DNA from: HLUCCA09 sp039189975
GTDB lineage: Bacteria > Pseudomonadota > Alphaproteobacteria > Rhodobacterales > Rhodobacteraceae
Direction of reading: 5' to 3'
Assembly: GCA_039189975.1 (NCBI GenBank)
Contig: JBCCYI010000164.1
Coordinates: 1-10,910, forward strand
Length of the DNA: 10,910 nucleotides
This document shows, piece by piece, positions 6,898-10,910 of the stretch (positions within the stretch are counted from its first letter, which is position 1; each line of letters begins with the position of its first letter). A model generated the notes under the pieces. The model searched no databases, was not told the DNA's origin, and saw nothing but the letters and a program-made list of their open reading frames with translations. The translations under genes and the position numbers were made by a program.

Positions 6898-7833
6898 ATG
6901 CAGGTCTACCTCCCTATCGCCGAAGTGTCCGTGAACGCCTTTCTGCTGCTTGGCTTGGGCGGTGGTGTGGGCATCCTGTCGGGCATGTTCGGGGTCGGGG
7001 GCGGCTTTCTGATGACGCCGCTGCTCTTCTTCATTGGCATTCCGCCCGCCGTCGCTGTCGCTACCGAGGCCAACCAGATCGTCGCGTCCTCGTTTTCGGG
7101 CGTGCTGGCGCATCTGCGGCGCAAATCGGTCGATCTGCGGATGGGGACGGTGCTGCTCGTGGGCGGGCTCGTGGGGGCCGCGCTCGGCGTGATGGTCTTC
7201 AACTGGCTCAAGGCGATGGGTCAGGTCGATCTGCTGGTGCGGCTGTCCTACGTGGTCTTTCTTGGCGTGGTCGGCGGGCTGATGTTCGTGGAATCGCTCG
7301 GGGCGATCCGCCGCGCCCGCGCCTCCGCCAAGGCGGGCACGCCCCCGCCCGCGCCGCGCCGCAGCCGGGGCTGGGTCCATGCGCTGCCGTTCAAGATGCG
7401 GTTTCGCACGTCCGGGCTCTACATCTCGGTGATCCCGCCGCTGCTCGTCGGCATGATCGTCGGCGTGCTGGCGGCGATTATGGGCGTGGGCGGCGGCTTC
7501 ATCATGGTGCCCGCGATGATCTACCTGCTGGGCATGCCGACGAAGGTCGTCGTCGGCACGTCGCTCTTCCAGATCATCTTTGTGACCGCGTTCACGACGC
7601 TTCTCCACGCGACGACCAACTACACCGTCGACATGCTCCTCGCGCTTTTGCTGCTCATCGGCGGCGTCGTCGGGGCGCAGGTCGGCACGCAGATCGGCAC
7701 GCGGCTCAAGGCCGAGCAGCTCCGCATCCTGCTGGCGCTGATGGTGCTTGGCGTTTGTGGCAAGCTCGCGCTCGACCTGCTGCTGATGCCGGCGGAGCTC
7801 TACAGCGTAGCCGAGCCCGGGGGGCATTCGTGA
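6898..7833 (+). CDS. sulfite exporter TauE/SafE family membrane protein
   Basis: A 311-residue polytopic inner-membrane protein of the TauE/SafE family, whose characterised members move sulfite, sulfoacetate or other organosulfur anions. It has the internal duplication of the family: GMFGVGGGFLMTP (29-41) in the first half and IMGVGGGFIMVPAM (194-207) in the second, each after a hydrophobic helix. A cytoplasmic proline/arginine-rich linker (138-160) joins the halves. ATG at 6898 is the only reasonable start because TGA lies in frame just upstream, and the N-terminus MQVYLPIAEVSVNAFLL looks natural. The stop overlaps the next gene (TGATG), implying they act together. The substrate cannot be named from sequence. 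Confidence 0.88.
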   Translation: MQVYLPIAEVSVNAFLLLGLGGGVGILSGMFGVGGGFLMTPLLFFIGIPPAVAVATEANQIVASSFSGVLAHLRRKSVDLRMGTVLLVGGLVGAALGVMVFNWLKAMGQVDLLVRLSYVVFLGVVGGLMFVESLGAIRRARASAKAGTPPPAPRRSRGWVHALPFKMRFRTSGLYISVIPPLLVGMIVGVLAAIMGVGGGFIMVPAMIYLLGMPTKVVVGTSLFQIIFVTAFTTLLHATTNYTVDMLLALLLLIGGVVGAQVGTQIGTRLKAEQLRILLALMVLGVCGKLALDLLLMPAELYSVAEPGGHS

Positions 7834-8609
7834 TGGGCGCGCGTCGTCTGGCCTCTGTGCTGGCGCTCGCATTGGCGCTCGGCGCGCCGCCACTCGCCGC
7901 GCAGGAGATCGTGGCCGATCTCAGCCAGAACCGCGTGGCGATCGACGCGACGTTCGATGGCTCGGAGATCGTCGTCTTCGGGGCGATCAAGCAGGGGGCC
8001 ATACCGGTCGCCGAAGAGCCGCCGATGGAGGTGATCGTCACCGTGTCGGGGCCGCAGGAGCCCGTCACCGTGCGCAAGAAGGCGCGCGTGGCCGGGATCT
8101 GGGTCAATTCCGAAGCTGTGGAGATCGACGCGGCGCCGACGCTCTACAAGGTGGTGACGTCGGGCCCGCTGGAGGAGGTCCTGTCGGAGACGGAGGATCT
8201 GCGCCACTCCATCACGGTGGACCGTGCGATCCGCGCGGTCGACGCGGCGACGATGGGCGAGCACACGCCGTCTTTCATCGAGGCGCTGGTGCGCATTCGA
8301 GAGGATGACGGGCTCTATCTGACGAACGAAGGCGCGGTGCGGTTCACCGCCCAGGCGCTCTTTTCGACCACGATCAAGCTGCCGGCAAACCTTGTCGAGG
8401 GCGACTACCGCACGCGCATCTACCTGACGCAGGATGGCGCGGTGTTGGCGCGCTACGAGCGTGTTCTCGATGTGCGCAAGGTGGGGCTCGAGCGGTTCAT
8501 CTACTCGCTGGCCCACGAGCAGCCGCTGGCCTACGGGCTGCTGTCCATCGCGATTGCGATCGTTGCCGGCTGGGGCGCCTCGGCGGCGTTCCGCTACCTG
8601 CGAGGGTAG
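7833..8609 (+). CDS. TIGR02186 / Alph_Pro_TM-type membrane-anchored periplasmic protein of unknown function
   Basis: A 258-residue protein with an N-terminal signal peptide (residues 1-23, ending LAAQ), a beta-rich periplasmic portion (about 24-230) and one C-terminal transmembrane helix (233-251) followed by a short basic tail, RYLRG. I recognise it as the alphaproteobacterial family described as TIGR02186 or Alph_Pro_TM, whose function is unknown. Recognisable stretches are LSQNRVAIDATFDGSEIVVFG (30-50) and the RVAGIWVN region (85-92). Its ATG shares a base with the TauE/SafE stop, and GGGGGG at 7819-7824 could serve the ribosome. The tight overlap suggests a periplasmic partner or regulator of that transporter. 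This is inference from context only. Confidence 0.82.
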   Translation: MGARRLASVLALALALGAPPLAAQEIVADLSQNRVAIDATFDGSEIVVFGAIKQGAIPVAEEPPMEVIVTVSGPQEPVTVRKKARVAGIWVNSEAVEIDAAPTLYKVVTSGPLEEVLSETEDLRHSITVDRAIRAVDAATMGEHTPSFIEALVRIREDDGLYLTNEGAVRFTAQALFSTTIKLPANLVEGDYRTRIYLTQDGAVLARYERVLDVRKVGLERFIYSLAHEQPLAYGLLSIAIAIVAGWGASAAFRYLRG

Positions 8610-8694
8610 GGCCGCGTGCTGGCGCCGGGCTGGTGTTCGGCAGTTTGGCCCTGACGAAAGCCGCTATGGCACCGAGCTTGGGCGCTGCGGCCCT
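8608..8694. repeat. 8-bp long-range inverted repeat framing the convergent gap
   Basis: AGGGCCGC (8608-8615) is the exact complement of GCGGCCCT (8687-8694), separated by 71 bases. It spans the gap between the convergent genes ending at 8609 and 8701 and might form a two-way transcription end. No T-runs are present, and an 8-bp match in GC-rich DNA may be chance. Confidence 0.2.
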
Positions 8695-8700
8695 CGGCGC

Positions 8701-9201
8701 TCAGGCGATCTGACTGAGCCGGTCTTCGAGCACCTCGAAGGGTACGGCCGGATCGTCCTTGGCGCCGCGGATCACCAGAGACGTCTTGACCGAGGCCACA
8801 TGCTCCGCCGCCGTCAGTTCTTCGGTCAGGAAGGTCTGGAAGGTCGAGAGGTCCGGGGCGACACACTTCAGAATGAAGTCGATCTCGCCGTTCAGCATGT
8901 GGCACTCGCGCACGAGCGGCCAGCCACGGCACCGGGCCTCGAAGCCGGAGAGCGCGGCCTCGGACTGATTGTCGAGCCCGACCATCGCAAAGACTTGCAC
9001 TTCGAATCCCAGCTCGCGGGGGTCGACATCGGCGTGATAGCCGCGGATAAACCCGGCCTCCTCCAGGGTGCGCACGCGGCGCAGGCAGGGTGGGGCCGAG
9101 ATCCCGACCCGGCGGGCCAGCTCCACATTGGTCATGCGACCGTCGGCCTGGAGCTCGGCCAGGATGTGACGGTCGATCGCGTCGAGTTTCGATGTGGGCA
9201 T
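8701..9201 (-). CDS. Lrp/AsnC-family transcriptional regulator
   Basis: A 166-residue feast/famine regulator. The N-terminal winged helix-turn-helix is clear: LDAIDRHILAELQADGRMT (6-24), recognition region NVELARRVGISAPPCLRRV (25-43), then LEEAGFIRGYHADVD (46-60). The C-terminal RAM (ligand-binding, oligomerising) domain covers about 68-145, with VRECHMLNGEIDFILKCV (97-114) matching the conserved Gly/Asp motif of the family. Such proteins form dimers to octamers, bind amino acids and act on neighbouring promoters. ATG at 9201 has GGAGG six bases upstream on the minus strand. It is divergent from trxB across 172 bases and convergent with the TIGR02186-type gene. Repeated CGCAA words overlap its likely promoter, suggesting self-control. 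The effector is unknown. Confidence 0.9.
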   Translation of the reverse strand: MPTSKLDAIDRHILAELQADGRMTNVELARRVGISAPPCLRRVRTLEEAGFIRGYHADVDPRELGFEVQVFAMVGLDNQSEAALSGFEARCRGWPLVRECHMLNGEIDFILKCVAPDLSTFQTFLTEELTAAEHVASVKTSLVIRGAKDDPAVPFEVLEDRLSQIA

Positions 9202-9223
9202 TGTCCGCCTCCTCGACCGATGT

Positions 9224-9271
9224 GTTATGGGAATCTCTCCGTCTGCGCAACTTTATTTCGCACAAGCGCAA
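9224..9271 (-). promoter_or_regulatory. candidate promoter and auto-operator of the Lrp/AsnC gene
   Basis: On the minus strand GTTGCG (9251-9246) and CATAAC (9229-9224) form -35 and -10 candidates with a 16-base spacer, putting the start near 9217. The word GCGCAA occurs at 9245-9250 and 9266-9271, exactly 21 bases (two helical turns) apart. CGCACAA lies between them at 9259-9265, and TGCG (9244-9247) is inverted to CGCA (9259-9262). Same-face spacing over a -35 suits an Lrp-type oligomer. Inferred only. Confidence 0.35.
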
Positions 9272-9328
9272 TGAAAGAATGTGATCGGCCGGAATGCCCG
9301 GTGGCCTCTGGTTTTGGCGGGCGGAGGC

Positions 9329-9334
9329 TTATAT
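9329..9334 (+). promoter_or_regulatory. possible -10 element of trxB
   Basis: TTATAT at 9329-9334 is the best -10 match upstream of trxB and would give a start near 9341. The -35 region (about 9306-9311) matches poorly, so an activator or a different sigma factor might be needed. Confidence 0.25.
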
Positions 9335-9373
9335 GGGGCGGGTCGATCCAATTGGCCGTCAGGAGGGTAGGGG

Positions 9374-10357
9374 ATGTCTGCGACACGCCACACGAAGGTT
9401 TTGATCGTCGGATCCGGCCCGGCGGGCTACACGGCGGCCGTCTATGCGTCGCGCGCGATGCTGGAGCCGCTGCTCGTGCAGGGCATCCAGCCGGGCGGAC
9501 AGCTGACGATCACCACTGAGGTCGAGAACTGGCCGGGCGACACCACGGTGCAGGGCCCGGACCTGATGGTGCGGATGGAGGCTCATGCGCGCGAGGTCGG
9601 CACCGAGATCATCTCGGACCACATCAACTCCCTCGATCTCTCCCAGCGCCCCTTCGTGGCCGTGGGCGACGGCGGGACGACTTACACAGCGGACGCGGTG
9701 ATCCTCTGCACCGGGGCGCAGGCGAAGTGGCTCGGCCTGCCGTCCGAGGAGAAGTTCAAAGGGTTCGGCGTCTCGGCCTGTGCGACGTGTGACGGGTTCT
9801 TCTACCGTGGGCGCGAGGTCGTCGTGGTGGGCGGCGGCAACACGGCTGTGGAAGAGGCGCTCTTCCTGACGAACTTCGCCGACAAGGTGACGCTCGTGCA
9901 CCGGCGTGACAGCCTGCGGGCGGAGAAGATCCTGCAGCACCGGCTGCTGAACCATCCCAAGGTCGCGGTGGTGTGGGACCACGAGGTCGCCGAGGTGTAC
10001 GGGACGGACAATCCCGCGGGCGTCGAAGGCGTGCGCGTCAAGCACGTGAAGACCGGCGAGATCACCGAGATCCCCTGCGCGGGCTTCTTCGTCGCCATCG
10101 GCCACGCGCCGGCCAATGAGCTGGTGAAAGACCAACTGCCCACGCACAACGGCGGCTATGTCGTCACTAAGCCGGACTCGACGGCGACGGAGATTCCCGG
10201 CGTCTTCGCGGCGGGTGATCTGACGGACCACATCTATTGCCAGGCTGTGACGAGCGCAGGGATGGGCTGTATGGCGGCGCTGGAAGCCGAGAAGTTCCTC
10301 GCCGAGCAAGAGGGTAGCGGCGACGTGCCCGCAGCCGCTGCCTCCGCTGCGGAGTAG
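9374..10357 (+). CDS. trxB: thioredoxin-disulfide reductase
   Basis: A 327-residue low-molecular-weight thioredoxin reductase. This cytoplasmic FAD enzyme passes electrons from NADPH to thioredoxin. Seen in order: FAD-binding GSGPAG (13-18), the redox pair CATC (Cys136 and Cys139) in SACATCDG, NADPH-binding GGGNTA (153-158) with HRR (176-178) that recognises the 2'-phosphate, and the second FAD motif FAAGDLTD (278-285) followed by QAVTSAGMGCMAA. The start at 9374 has AGGAGGG at 9361-9367. The C-terminal tail after the last helix (EQEGSGDVPAAAASAAE) is low-complexity and probably disordered. Its divergent neighbour is an Lrp/AsnC regulator, which may control it. Length and motifs are all normal. 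Confidence 0.96.
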   Translation: MSATRHTKVLIVGSGPAGYTAAVYASRAMLEPLLVQGIQPGGQLTITTEVENWPGDTTVQGPDLMVRMEAHAREVGTEIISDHINSLDLSQRPFVAVGDGGTTYTADAVILCTGAQAKWLGLPSEEKFKGFGVSACATCDGFFYRGREVVVVGGGNTAVEEALFLTNFADKVTLVHRRDSLRAEKILQHRLLNHPKVAVVWDHEVAEVYGTDNPAGVEGVRVKHVKTGEITEIPCAGFFVAIGHAPANELVKDQLPTHNGGYVVTKPDSTATEIPGVFAAGDLTDHIYCQAVTSAGMGCMAALEAEKFLAEQEGSGDVPAAAASAAE

Positions 10358-10644
10358 TCCGCGGGCGCGGAAATTCGGCCGGGGCAAGTCTATGTGCCGG
10401 AAGCGTGCGGGGCGAGGGCATTCGCCTCGGCGGATCTTGTGGCCCGGAACAGCCGGGTTTAATCGCCTTTTCATGGGCGTAGTATATCCCCTGCCAAGAA
10501 CGCCCCTGATCGCCGTCGTAGCGTTGGTCGTAATGATCACTGATGGGGCCGTCGCGGCCAGCACGGTGACGATTTTCTTCTCGCCAGACGTCATCTTGGG
10601 TCTTGGCTGCTCGGTAGGTCGCGAAGCCGAACCTGAGTGTAGAA
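10358..10644. other. intergenic region after trxB, no convincing gene
   Basis: Reading frames are open on both strands here but none shows a recognisable domain. The plus-strand frame at 10392-10661 is moderately hydrophobic without a ribosome binding site. The minus-strand frame starting at 10655 is charged and runs into trxB antisense. Two small hairpins sit at the trxB end: CTCCG/CGGAG (10342-10354) and TCCGC/GCGGA (10358-10371). A terminator-like hairpin follows at 10442-10471. Otherwise I see nothing supported. Confidence 0.5.
10442..10471 (+). terminator. candidate trxB intrinsic terminator
   Basis: CCCGG (10443-10447) pairs with CCGGG (10453-10457) around loop AACAG, with an outer G·U pair. 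TTTAAT and then TTTT at 10468-10471 follow. The stem is short and the T-run is broken, but this is the best terminator signature after trxB, 85 bases past its stop. Confidence 0.4.
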
Positions 10645-10668
10645 AGTTTGTTCATCTCTGAACAAACT
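10645..10668. repeat. perfect 10-bp palindrome, copy 1 of the GTTCA-N4-TGAAC motif
   Basis: AGTTTGTTCA (10645-10654) is the exact complement of TGAACAAACT (10659-10668), with spacer TCTC. It resembles a dimeric-regulator operator. The same GTTCA-N4-TGAAC core recurs at 10699-10712 and 10874-10887 in the inverted repeat next to it. On the minus strand the core contains ATGA, overlapping the end of one open frame and the start of another. Confidence 0.65.
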
Positions 10669-10698
10669 GCTTCCCTTTGCGATGGTGCTGTGGCATTT

Positions 10699-10712
10699 GT
10701 TCATCCGTGAAC
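10699..10712. promoter_or_regulatory. operator-like palindrome, copy 2 (left arm)
   Basis: GTTCATCCGTGAAC is a GTTCA-N4-TGAAC palindrome inside the left arm, centred 49 bases from copy 1. It shares flanking TTT on the left with the other copies. No cognate regulator is in the window. Confidence 0.4.
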
Positions 10713-10873
10713 ACATCTTTGGCGCCTTCGTGAATCCCGACCTCGATCCCTCCTCCCAGCCCGATGAAGACCTGCTCTTCCGGCTTTTGCGGCAGCTTGA
10801 TGCCGCGCCGAAGGCGTCGCAGCGGGCTAGGAGGAGGGATCGAGAGCGGGGGTCACGGCTATGTCATAGATTT

Positions 10874-10887
10874 GTTCACGGATGAAC
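10874..10887. promoter_or_regulatory. operator-like palindrome, copy 3 (right arm)
   Basis: GTTCACGGATGAAC is the reverse complement of copy 2 and lies at the matching position of the right arm. Conservation of the core between otherwise diverged arms hints that it is a binding site, though both arms are well conserved at this end anyway. Confidence 0.4.
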
Positions 10888-10910
10888 GAATGCCACAGCA
10901 CCATCGCAAA

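Larger units (their letters stand above)
10676..10910. repeat. imperfect inverted repeat element, about 90 bases per arm, ending at the window edge
   Basis: The left arm starts TTTGCGATGGTGCTGTGGCA (10676-10695), and the exact complement ends at 10910. Over the first 43 positions the arms match at 41. After a more diverged stretch they match again at 21 of 22 positions (10742-10763 with 10823-10844). No gaps are needed from 10676 to about 10765 against 10910 to about 10821, leaving a 55-base centre. No transposase is present. It could be a MITE-like element, a decayed insertion-sequence pair, or a regulatory foldback. The right flank is outside the window, so target duplications cannot be checked. 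Confidence 0.65.

Noticed and set aside
6849..7832. A 586-residue frame joining 6849 to 8609
   Set aside because: Its first 328 codons lie out of frame across the TauE/SafE gene. The real gene starts at 7833 with a signal peptide.
8434..9519. Plus-strand frame across the Lrp/AsnC gene and into trxB
   Set aside because: It is antisense to a clear regulator gene and has no recognisable domain.
10645..10668. Alphaproteobacterial SOS (LexA) box
   Set aside because: The alphaproteobacterial box is a direct repeat GTTC-N7-GTTC. This site is an inverted repeat, GTTC-N6-GAAC.
10699..10712. Chromosomal parS or repABC-type centromere site
   Set aside because: The core lacks the continuous CACGTG of chromosomal parS, and the GTT-to-AAC distance is two bases shorter than the repABC palindrome I recall. 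No par or rep gene is nearby.
10682..10885. Plus-strand 67-codon frame over the inverted repeat
   Set aside because: It spans both arms and the centre of the repeat, has no ribosome binding site, and the right-arm copy of the same frame is broken by TAG. Differences between arms do not favour third codon positions.

Overview
The window is GC-rich, tightly packed DNA that looks like a chromosome segment of a Rhodobacterales (Roseobacter/Rhodobacter-type) alphaproteobacterium. This rests on recognisable protein families and on a GC-hairpin intergenic element that I recall as typical of that order. No rRNA, tRNA, CRISPR array or transposase gene is visible.

Layout. Positions 2-1071 hold the tsaB-rimI pair (tRNA t6A modification and a GNAT acetyltransferase, overlapping at GTGA). 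The tsaB frame enters from outside the window and carries an in-frame TAG at 101-103. Positions 1145-1264 hold a plausible promoter and a strongly structured 5' leader. Positions 1265-6766 encode a complete BMP-type ABC importer, probably for nucleosides or purines: periplasmic binding protein, double ATPase and two permeases. A LysE/RhtB-type exporter gene is inserted between the permeases and overlaps the second one. Positions 6898-8609 hold a TauE/SafE-type exporter overlapping a membrane-anchored Alph_Pro_TM/TIGR02186-type protein, apparently with its own, possibly leaderless, promoter. An Lrp/AsnC regulator (8701-9201, minus strand) is divergent from trxB, thioredoxin reductase (9374-10357).

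Positions 10358-10910 hold no convincing gene. They contain a terminator-like hairpin, three operator-like palindromes sharing GTTCA-N4-TGAAC, and an imperfect inverted repeat of about 90 bases per arm whose right arm stops exactly at the window end. That position suggests the sequence was cut at a repeat or at a contig break.

How it works together. The binding protein probably captures a nucleoside-like ligand in the periplasm, the two permeases form the channel and the fused ATPase drives uptake. The leader can pair so as to hide or expose the ribosome binding site of the binding protein, so uptake may be controlled by a small-molecule-sensing RNA. A 9-bp GC hairpin between the binding-protein gene and the ATPase gene would favour excess binding protein over membrane components, a common need in such operons.

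The strongest candidates for something undescribed are the structured leader before the BMP gene and the palindrome-bearing inverted repeat at the right end. The rest is mostly ordinary housekeeping and transport content.
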